Shown: in pieces, positions 58,007-64,000 of the stretch
Position numbering within the stretch: position 1 is the first letter of the stretch
Layout of the letters: each line of letters starts with the position of its first letter
Source of the DNA: Nocardioides sediminis
GTDB lineage: Bacteria > Actinomycetota > Actinomycetes > Propionibacteriales > Nocardioidaceae
Reading direction: 5' to 3'
Length of the DNA: 64,000 bases
Assembly: GCF_003047295.1 (NCBI RefSeq)
Contig: NZ_PZYZ01000008.1
Span: forward strand, 124,001 to 188,000
The notes under the pieces: model-generated
Database searches by the model: none
What the model was told of the DNA's origin: nothing
What the model saw: the letters and a program-made list of their open reading frames with translations, nothing else
Translations under genes and position numbers: made by a program

Positions 58007-58012
58007 TATCGT
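58007..58012 (+). promoter_or_regulatory. -10 element of predicted leaderless LOR/SDH gene promoter
   Basis: TATCGT with a 7-base gap to the GTG at 58020. Confidence 0.5.
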
Positions 58013-58019
58013 CGCCCGC

Positions 58020-59246
58020 GTGAGTGTCACCGAGAACGTCGAAGTCACCGGCCACCTGATGGACAGCGGCATCCTGTCGCGCGTCCTGGACGACATCCGC
58101 CAGTACGGCGGCGACTGGGTCATCAAGCACATCGACGTGGGCCACGAGGCGTCGGACACGAGCCGCGCGACCATCACCGTGACCGCCGAGGACGACGACG
58201 CGCTCCAGCGCCTGCTCATGCGCCTGCAGACGCGCGGCGTCAACCAGACCGACCCCGGCGAGGCGACGCTGGCCGAGGCCGACATGGACGGCGTCTTCCC
58301 CGATGGCTTCTACTCCACCACCAACCTCGCGACGCGCGTGCGGATCGCGGGGCGCTGGTACGACGTGGAGAACCCGGAGATGGACTGCGGCCTGGTCGTG
58401 GACGGGGAGCGCGTCTACACGCTGCCGATGTCGGACGTGAGGGTCGGCATGCAGGTCGTCATCGGTGCCTCCGGCATCCGGGTCACCGCGCCCGACGTGG
58501 AGAAGAGCGGCGACAGCTTCGGGTTCATGGAGTCCGACGTCTCCTCGGAGAAGCCCCAGGCGGTGCTCGTCCGGCAGGTCGCCGACGGCATGCGCGACGC
58601 CAAGGCGGCCGGCAAGAAGGTGCTGTGGGTCGGCGGACCGGGCGTCGTCCACACGGGTGCCGCGCCGGCCATGGTGGCCATGGTCAACGCCGGCTTCGTC
58701 GACGTGCTGTTCGCCGGCAACGCGCTCGCCACCCACGACATCGAGTCGTCGCTCTACGGCACCAGCCTCGGCGTGGACCTGTCCATGGGCCACGGCGTCG
58801 AGCACGGCCACGAGCACCACATCCGGGCGCTCAACACGATCCGCAAGGAGGGCTCCATCCGCGCCGCGGTGGAGTCCGGCGTGCTGACCGGCGGGATCAT
58901 GCACGCGCTCGTCAAGCACGAGAAGAGGTTCGTCCTCGTCGGGTCGGTGCGCGACGACGGCCCGCTGCCCGACGTGCACACCGACGTCATCGAGGGCCAG
59001 CGGGCGATGCGGGCCGAGCTCACCGACGTCGGCTTCTGCCTGATGGTGGCGACCATGCTGCACTCGGTGGCGACCGGCAACATCCTCCCCGCGTCCATCC
59101 CGCTGGTGTGCGTCGACATCAACCCGGCCACCGTGACCAAGCTGGCCGACCGCGGGTCGAGCCAGGCCAAGGGCATCGTCACCGACGTCGGGCTCTTCCT
59201 CGAGCAGCTCGCGATCGAGCTGGTCCCGGACTACCGCCGCGCCTGA
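58020..59246 (+). CDS. LOR/SDH-type protein (TIGR00300 family, ornithine cyclodeaminase-like)
   Basis: A 408-residue protein. Residues 1-95 are an ACT-like N-terminal region (VTGHLMDSGILSRVLDDIRQYGGDW), and the C-terminal 300 residues the LOR/SDH domain with VLWVGGPGVVHTG, FVDVLFAGNALATHDIESSLYGTSLG, HGVEHGHEHHIRALN and VCVDINPATVTKL. The same domain forms the C-terminal ornithine cyclodeaminase part of the cyanobacterial arginine-guanidine removing enzyme; here it has no arginine dihydrolase partner. A role in ornithine or lysine-derived metabolism is likely, but the substrate is inferred. GTG 58020 after TATCGT. Ends 16 bases into the convergent ROK gene. Confidence 0.82.
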   Translation: MSVTENVEVTGHLMDSGILSRVLDDIRQYGGDWVIKHIDVGHEASDTSRATITVTAEDDDALQRLLMRLQTRGVNQTDPGEATLAEADMDGVFPDGFYSTTNLATRVRIAGRWYDVENPEMDCGLVVDGERVYTLPMSDVRVGMQVVIGASGIRVTAPDVEKSGDSFGFMESDVSSEKPQAVLVRQVADGMRDAKAAGKKVLWVGGPGVVHTGAAPAMVAMVNAGFVDVLFAGNALATHDIESSLYGTSLGVDLSMGHGVEHGHEHHIRALNTIRKEGSIRAAVESGVLTGGIMHALVKHEKRFVLVGSVRDDGPLPDVHTDVIEGQRAMRAELTDVGFCLMVATMLHSVATGNILPASIPLVCVDINPATVTKLADRGSSQAKGIVTDVGLFLEQLAIELVPDYRRA

Positions 59247-60196
59247 CGGCGGGCCAGCTCGGCCGCTCCGACCAAGCCGGCCTCGGGCCCGAGCTGCGCG
59301 GCCACGAGGGCCGGGACCTCGCGGTGGGCCGCGCCCACCAGAGAGCGCACCAGCGCGGTGCGGGCCGGCTCGAGCAGCCGGTCGCCGGCGGCGGAGACGC
59401 CGCCGCCGATGACGACGACCTCGGGGTCGAAGGCCGCCACCAGGTTGGCCACGCCGACGCCGAGCCAGTCGCCGACGGTCGCGAAGGCCTGGCGTGCCAC
59501 CAGGTCGCCGTCCTCGGCGGCCGCGGTGACCATCGGACCGGTGAGCGCGTCCGGGTTGCCGCCGGTGACCTCCTCCAGCACGCTGGGCTGCTCGCCCATC
59601 CGCGCGCGGGCGAAGCGGACCAGCGCGTTGCCGGACGAGTACTGCTCCCAGCACCCCCGCCCGCCGCACTCGCACGGCTGGCCGCCGGGGACGACCTGCA
59701 TGTGGCCGAACTCCCCCGCCATCCCGTTGGCGCCCCGGACGAGGTGGTCGTCGATGATGATCCCGCCACCGATGCCGGTGCCCATGGTCACGACGATCGC
59801 CGACCGCGTGCCGCGCGCCGCGCCGTACGTCCACTCGGCGACGGCGGCACCGTTGGCGTCGTTGTCGAGGGTCACCGGCACGCCCCACCGCTTGGCGAGC
59901 CGGTCGCGGACGTCCTCGCCCTGCCAGGGCAGGTGCGGGGCGAACATGACGCGCCCTCCCTCGGAGTCGACGAACCCCGCGGCGGCGACGCCCACTCCGG
60001 CGATCGGCGCGCCTGCCGCCACCTCGATCACCGCGGCAACCAGGGCGTCCTCGACGTGGATGGCGTCCAACCGGCGGCCGGGGGTCGCGCGTCGAGCCGT
60101 GCGTACGACGTGGCCGTGGTCGTCGACCACCCCGGCCAGCACCTTGGTGCCACCGACGTCGACGCCGATCCAGACGGGCTCCACAGCAGTTGTCAC
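59231..60196 (-). CDS. ROK-family sugar kinase
   Basis: A 321-residue ROK kinase. ATP/sugar motifs: IGVDVGGTKVLAGVV (residues 9-23), catalytic Asp in LDNDANGAAVAEW, GTGIGGGI, GEFGHMQV and the zinc motif CECGGRGCWEQYSS. It phosphorylates a hexose such as glucose. Start GTG 60196 (VTTAVEPVWIG) is six bases after a looser CAGGAT -10; the frame extends upstream but without family residues. A second, paralogous ROK kinase lies about 1.8 kb away on the same strand, with the TadE/TadG pair between them. Confidence 0.9.
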   Translation of the reverse strand: MTTAVEPVWIGVDVGGTKVLAGVVDDHGHVVRTARRATPGRRLDAIHVEDALVAAVIEVAAGAPIAGVGVAAAGFVDSEGGRVMFAPHLPWQGEDVRDRLAKRWGVPVTLDNDANGAAVAEWTYGAARGTRSAIVVTMGTGIGGGIIIDDHLVRGANGMAGEFGHMQVVPGGQPCECGGRGCWEQYSSGNALVRFARARMGEQPSVLEEVTGGNPDALTGPMVTAAAEDGDLVARQAFATVGDWLGVGVANLVAAFDPEVVVIGGGVSAAGDRLLEPARTALVRSLVGAAHREVPALVAAQLGPEAGLVGAAELARRQARR

Positions 60197-60370
60197 CCCC
60201 CGATCCTGTCGTATGCGTGGTGTCCAGACCTCTCGGCCCCGCGCCATGGCCCGATGTGACTAGTTGCCGTGGCCACCCGGGTCATTTCGGACGAGGACCC
60301 TGCCCGGAGGCACCGACGCTCCCTACGCTCGGTCTGATCTTGGCCGGGACATGGCTATCGAGGGGTTGGG

Positions 60371-60817
60371 ATGAAGAAGCTCGTACGGCGCCGCGCGGGG
60401 CGCGAAGAACGCGGGGCGGCGGCAGTCGAGCTCGCTCTCGTCATGCCGGTCCTCATCCTGATCCTGTTCGGGATCATCAACTTCGGCGCTCTGTTCGCGC
60501 AACAGATCTCGATCTCCAACATCGCACGGGAAGCCGCGCGCAACGCTGTCGTCGATGGACCGAATTCGGCTTGTGCCGACATCGAGGCAGATGCGGAGGA
60601 AGGCGCTGCAACTCTCGGAATGGCAGCAGACGTCCCCACCGTCGTGATCGACCCGGCCTGTCCCAGTGGTCCCACGCCCTGTGCTGGATCCGATCCGGAC
60701 CAGGACGTGACCGTCACGGTCGAGAGGACCGGTGAGTGGCTGGTGCCGTTCCCCTTCTTCGCGGCTCCCGCGCCCACCCTCAGAGCCGAAGGAGTGATGA
60801 GGTGCGAGTTCTCATGA
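60371..60817 (+). CDS. TadE-like pseudopilin/pilus assembly protein
   Basis: A 148-residue protein with a prepilin-type start: a basic lead, ERGAAAVELALVMPVLILILFGIINFGALF, characteristic of TadE. The helix is followed by an outer domain ending in MRCEFS. TadE-like proteins are minor pseudopilins of the tight-adherence (Flp) pilus. Local GC is about 60% by a 60-base count, against 75% in the flanking genes, a sign of recent transfer. ATG 60371 follows GGGGTTGGG. The stop overlaps the TadG start (ATGA). No other tad genes are present. Confidence 0.85.
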   Translation: MKKLVRRRAGREERGAAAVELALVMPVLILILFGIINFGALFAQQISISNIAREAARNAVVDGPNSACADIEADAEEGAATLGMAADVPTVVIDPACPSGPTPCAGSDPDQDVTVTVERTGEWLVPFPFFAAPAPTLRAEGVMRCEFS

Positions 60818-62028
60818 TGCACCGTGCGACAGTGAGGGATGAGAGGGGCGCCGTCGCGATCATCGTGGCATTCCTGGCGCTCTTCCTTGTCGGCTTGTCC
60901 GTGTTTGCCGTGGACTTCGGCATGGCGTACGCCAACAAGCGCCAGGCACAGACAGCAGCCGACGCCGCAGCTCTCGGCGCGGCGGTCGTCTACACCCAAC
61001 AGCCGACGAGCGGCCTCGGCTGCGAGGGGTTGCGGACCGCTGGTCAAGCTGCCGCTGACGCTGAGGCCCTGCTCAAGGCCGAGGTCCAGAACGACACCAC
61101 GATGACCGGTGAGGGCACCTTGGTGGGAGGACGGGTCGAAACCGAGTGCACGGACAACGGACTGGAGGTCCGAGCGGAGGTGAGCACCACCAGCCCGAAC
61201 CTGTTCGGTGGTGCCGCCTCGGGCGGGGACACGACTGAGGACTACGAGGTATCGCGCGAAGCCACCGCAGTGGTGGACGCGGCCGGCGCGGTCGGCGGAG
61301 GCCTGCGCCCGCTCGCTCTCTGCTCACGAGACCTGCTCACCCTCACGTCTTTCCCGACACCGGTGATGAAGTTCGAAGGGCCGGCCGGAGGTGGTCCCGA
61401 CAAGGGCACCAAGAGCGACTGCCCGGACACCCACAATCCCGGCAACTGGTGGACCTTGGACTGCCCCGGGCAAAACGGCCCCATCGCTGACGAGATCAGC
61501 AACGGGTGCGAGAATCCAGTCTCGATCGTGCCCGACCAACCGGACCCGAGCGACCCCAATATCCGCTCTCACCTCCTGGGCCACTGCCCCACCACCGCAG
61601 CCGACCCCGCGTCCTGTCTGGGAGCTGATACAGGCAACCTCCGCGACGACGGCTCTCTGGATGCGCTGAAGGCTCTTGTTGACAGCGAGGAGCAGTTCTT
61701 CCTCCCGGTCTTCTGCGGTACACCTACCTGTAACCCCGGCGCGGTCAGCCCAGACCCTGGCGGGAACACCATCTACCCGGTCTTTCGGATCATCTCCGTT
61801 CGCCTGTGCGGCTACCACCTAGGCAATGGAGCTAAGGGCAGTCATTCCAAGATGACCGGCGACTGCGCCAACAACCCGAGCGGTTTCAACGCCACTTCGG
61901 GTGGCGCCCACCGCAACTACTTGCTGGTCACGGTGCTGCAGACCAACGTCTCGGGCAGCACCCGAGATGTGTGCGACATCGGCGACCCGTGCGACACCGG
62001 CCTCCGTCAGGTGCGGATGACGGGCTGA
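60814..62028 (+). CDS. TadG-like putative pilus-assembly protein
   Basis: A 404-residue protein. The N-terminal TadE/G-like region (DERGAVAIIVAFLALFLVGLSVFAVDFGMAYANKRQAQTAADAAAL) contains one membrane helix; the rest is an extracellular domain of 350 residues with about 18 cysteines in Gly/Asp/Pro-rich loops, probably disulfide bonded. Local GC is about 60%, lower than the neighbours. ATG 60814 overlaps the TadE stop; a GTG at 60805 is possible. It ends nine bases before the stop of the glucokinase gene on the other strand. The function with or without a Tad pilus is unknown. Confidence 0.82.
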   Translation: MMHRATVRDERGAVAIIVAFLALFLVGLSVFAVDFGMAYANKRQAQTAADAAALGAAVVYTQQPTSGLGCEGLRTAGQAAADAEALLKAEVQNDTTMTGEGTLVGGRVETECTDNGLEVRAEVSTTSPNLFGGAASGGDTTEDYEVSREATAVVDAAGAVGGGLRPLALCSRDLLTLTSFPTPVMKFEGPAGGGPDKGTKSDCPDTHNPGNWWTLDCPGQNGPIADEISNGCENPVSIVPDQPDPSDPNIRSHLLGHCPTTAADPASCLGADTGNLRDDGSLDALKALVDSEEQFFLPVFCGTPTCNPGAVSPDPGGNTIYPVFRIISVRLCGYHLGNGAKGSHSKMTGDCANNPSGFNATSGGAHRNYLLVTVLQTNVSGSTRDVCDIGDPCDTGLRQVRMTG

Positions 62029-62036
62029 GGACCTCC

Positions 62037-62987
62037 TCAGCGGCGGGCGAGGTCCGCCGCCCCGATGAGCCCGGCCTTGTTGCCCAGCTCGGCCAGCACG
62101 ATGTCCGCCACCGGCCGGTGTCCCCGGCCGGTGAGCTGACGCTTGAAGGCGGCCCGGATGGGCTCGATCAGCAGGTCACCCGCTTCACTGACGCCGCCGC
62201 CGATGGCGACCTTCGCGGGGTCGAGCACGGCCGCGAGCGATGCGATGCCCTCGCCGAGCCAGGTGCCGAGGTCGGCGAGCTGGTCGATCGCAAAGGGGTC
62301 GCCGTCCTGGGCGGCAGCCGTGATGAGCGGGCCGTCGATCGCGGCGGGGTCTCCCCCGGCCCGATCAATGAGGTCGCGAGCCAGCAGCGAGCGCCCCTCC
62401 GCCGCCTCGCGAGTGGCGCGCACCAGCGCCGTACCGGAGCCGTAGGACTCCAGGCAGCCACGGTTGCCGCAGCCGCACATGACGCCCCCGGGGACCACGC
62501 GCATGTGGCCGATCTCCGCCGCGACACCGAAGGCGCCCCGGTGCAGCTTGCCGTCGAGGACGATGCCGCCCCCGACGCCCGTGCCTACGGTGACCAGCAG
62601 GAAGTCGTCGACGTCCTTGCCGGCGCCGAAGGTGAACTCGCCCCACGCCGCGGCGTTGGCGTCGTTCTCGATCACGACCGGGAGGTCGATGTGCTGCTCG
62701 AGCTCGGCCTTGAGGTCGATGTCGCGCCAGGCCAGGTTGGGCGCGAAGTAGACGGTGGACCGCGAGCTGGAGACATAGCCGGCCGCGCCGACGCCCACGC
62801 ACGTGACGTCGTGGCGGGAGCTCAGCTCGTTGACCAGCCCGGCGATGGCCCGCTCGATGGCCTCCACGTCCTCGGCCGGGGACTCGACCTTGAGCTCCTC
62901 CAGGATCTTGCCCTCGGTGTCGACGACACCTCCGGCGATCTTGGTGCCGCCCACATCGATGCCGCAGGCCAGTCCGTTGGTGCTCAC
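62037..62987 (-). CDS. glk: Glucokinase (ROK family)
   Basis: A 316-residue ROK kinase similar to actinobacterial glucokinases. Motifs: CGIDVGGTKIAGGVV, the catalytic Asp in IENDANAAAWGEF, TVGTGVGGGIVL, EIGHMRV, and the zinc motif CGCGNRGCLESYGSG. The start is GTG at 62987 (VSTNGLACGID), overlapping the upstream gene's stop by four bases (GTGA). It is the last gene of an ArsA-CxxC protein-glk set on the minus strand. It may also act in glucose repression, as in Streptomyces; that role is inferred from family. Confidence 0.9.
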   Translation of the reverse strand: MSTNGLACGIDVGGTKIAGGVVDTEGKILEELKVESPAEDVEAIERAIAGLVNELSSRHDVTCVGVGAAGYVSSSRSTVYFAPNLAWRDIDLKAELEQHIDLPVVIENDANAAAWGEFTFGAGKDVDDFLLVTVGTGVGGGIVLDGKLHRGAFGVAAEIGHMRVVPGGVMCGCGNRGCLESYGSGTALVRATREAAEGRSLLARDLIDRAGGDPAAIDGPLITAAAQDGDPFAIDQLADLGTWLGEGIASLAAVLDPAKVAIGGGVSEAGDLLIEPIRAAFKRQLTGRGHRPVADIVLAELGNKAGLIGAADLARR

Positions 62988-63448
62988 GAGTCCTCCTCGG
63001 GCCAGTCCTCGTCGAGGACGATCTTCTCCACAGGTTCGGTACGACGCCCGGTGCCGCCCTGCTTCCCGGCGGGACGGTCGGTGTCGGTGTCGGGCACGAC
63101 CGTCGCCAGGACCCCGGCGGCGGCCTGCACCAGCGAGGACGCTGCCACGGCGAGGTGCGCCCTGACCTCCGGGCTCAGCTGGCGGACGGTGTGCACGGTC
63201 CGGCAGATCGGGCACACCGTGCACTCGGCCGAGCCGGTCGCGAGGTGCTCGTCGAGCTGATGGGCAGCCGCGGACACCTGGTCCACGAGGTGGTCGGCGA
63301 GCCCGCTGGCTCCGTGGCCGGCCTCGGCACCGTGCTCGCGGGCCCACCCGGACAGCGCACCGAGCAGCTTGGCGGTCTCCTCGGCGAGCGAGCCCACCTC
63401 GGGCCCACCCGAGTCTCCGCCCGAGCGGTCTCCGTCCTGCCCTGTCAC
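62984..63448 (-). CDS. CxxC-motif protein of unknown function
   Basis: A 154-residue protein. The first 40 residues are acidic/Gly-rich (GDRSGGDSGGPEVGSLAEE). A helical middle follows and a CTVCPICRTV motif near residue 75, a likely metal site. The C-terminus is a low-complexity tail (GRRTEPVEKIVLDEDWPEEDS) with acidic end. No family recognised with confidence. The GTG at 63448 overlaps the ArsA-type stop (GTGA) and its stop overlaps the glucokinase GTG, so the three are coupled. Possibly a regulator or assembly factor; unknown. Confidence 0.65.
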   Translation of the reverse strand: MTGQDGDRSGGDSGGPEVGSLAEETAKLLGALSGWAREHGAEAGHGASGLADHLVDQVSAAAHQLDEHLATGSAECTVCPICRTVHTVRQLSPEVRAHLAVAASSLVQAAAGVLATVVPDTDTDRPAGKQGGTGRRTEPVEKIVLDEDWPEEDS

Positions 63449-64000
63449 GCCGTCTCCTCCTCGAACCTCACCTGCAGCACACCGTCCTGCACGCGGGCGC
63501 CGGCGACCCGGTGCCGGGCCAGTCCCGGCGGCAGGGTCAGGAGCCGACGATACGACCCGACCGAGACGACCAGCTCGTCGCCGTGTCGGGCGAGGTCGAC
63601 CTCGTCGCGCGTCACGTGCGGCAGGGTCAGTCCGAGGAGCGGACCGGTGGACGTGCGACTGACCGAGAACGGCCCCTTGCCGGACGGTACGGCGAGCGGG
63701 TCGCTCTCGTCGTACACCTCGGCTGCGAGGCTGCGCAGGGCGTCGACCCCGACGGGCTCGACGCCCCTGTAGAGCGAGCGCCACAGCGGCATCCCTGCGA
63801 AGGACTCGGCCACCTCGTCGAGTACGGCTGCCTGGGCGCGGACCCACCCGGCACGCCACTCGTCGGCGTCAGCATCGGGGAAGATCCGGTTGACGACGAC
63901 GCCGTCCACCCGGTAGCCGAAGAGCGACAGCATCGTCAGCGACCGGCGCGCTTCCGCGAGCACGACCGACTCGGGGGTGAGCACCACCCGGACGCTCGAC
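63445..64000 (-). CDS. ArsA-type ATPase, C-terminal part (runs off the window)
   Basis: The visible 184 residues are the C-terminal portion of an ArsA/GET3-like ATPase gene that continues beyond the right edge. The frame enters at VRVVLTPESVVLAEARRSL, the conserved helix of ArsA-type ATPases after the nucleotide-binding region, continues through LSLFGYRVDGVVVNRIFPDAD and a C-terminal HSP20-like beta domain. The P-loop lies outside the window. In the family the protein moves or inserts membrane proteins or expels arsenite. Coupled to the CxxC gene by a GTGA overlap. Confidence 0.82.
   Translation of the reverse strand, partial: SSVRVVLTPESVVLAEARRSLTMLSLFGYRVDGVVVNRIFPDADADEWRAGWVRAQAAVLDEVAESFAGMPLWRSLYRGVEPVGVDALRSLAAEVYDESDPLAVPSGKGPFSVSRTSTGPLLGLTLPHVTRDEVDLARHGDELVVSVGSYRRLLTLPPGLARHRVAGARVQDGVLQVRFEEETA

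Noticed and set aside
59231..60196. The two ROK kinases as one gene interrupted by the tad pair
   Set aside because: Both kinases are complete, each with its own start, catalytic Asp and zinc motif.

Overview
The window is about 64 kb of very GC-rich DNA (roughly 73-75% by spot counts) from an actinobacterium. The order ftsW-murD-mraY-murF-murE-ftsI-(ftsL-like)-rsmH-mraZ, the pknL / Rv2175c-like / class II aroG neighbourhood and the metF-polyprenyl synthase divergon point to Actinomycetia. Overall content (MacRS-type two-component system, DUF3040, SAV_6107-type HEPN protein, class F sortase) fits Nocardioides or a near relative; the genus is an inference. No rRNA, tRNA, CRISPR array, insertion sequence or replication origin was seen.

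Layout. 1-9922 (minus strand) is the division and cell-wall (dcw) cluster, run from an mraZ promoter that carries helically phased MraZ-type boxes; most mur genes overlap by 4 bases. 10353-14936 (plus) is a MoxR ATPase / DUF58 / transglutaminase operon. After a tandem GACGTC repeat (14941-15200) come DUF3040, dinB and a methyltransferase, then a LexA-boxed DNA-damage operon DUF6504-HEPN-dnaE2 (17800-22397). 22575-31314 is mixed: membrane proteins, a YbaK-type deacylase, a DUF4126/FAD-oxidoreductase fused ORF, an ABC-2 exporter, metF, a polyprenyl synthase and an RNase Sa-like/barstar locus with an apparent one-base frameshift. 31335-36620 holds the PknL neighbourhood (Rv2175c-like protein, LysM lytic transglycosylase, PASTA kinase) with nfo and an EamA transporter. 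36651-50025 is mostly metabolism and transport: a second ABC-2 system, threonine aldolase, DAHP synthase, amino-acid permease, a phosphofructokinase with pyrophosphate-type residues, a NagD-like phosphatase and glycerol kinase. 50015-56681 contains a MacR/MacS-like two-component pair whose halves are separated by a DUF4397-sortase-membrane protein operon on the other strand. 56744-64000 has an esterase, a LOR/SDH-type protein, two ROK sugar kinases flanking a lower-GC TadE/TadG pair, and the 3' part of an ArsA-type ATPase gene.

How it works together. Much of the window concerns the envelope: peptidoglycan precursors (MurD/E/F, MraY), septal transpeptidation (FtsI with FtsW), a PASTA Ser/Thr kinase that senses wall fragments, a lytic transglycosylase and a sortase. 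A second theme is genome maintenance: DinB, DnaE2 and endonuclease IV.

A window-wide feature is that at least nineteen genes have a TANNNT -10 hexamer ending 6-8 bases before the start codon, the geometry of leaderless mRNAs. Coordinates of starts were chosen by overlap with upstream genes, family alignments and these -10 elements; where two starts are possible this is stated.
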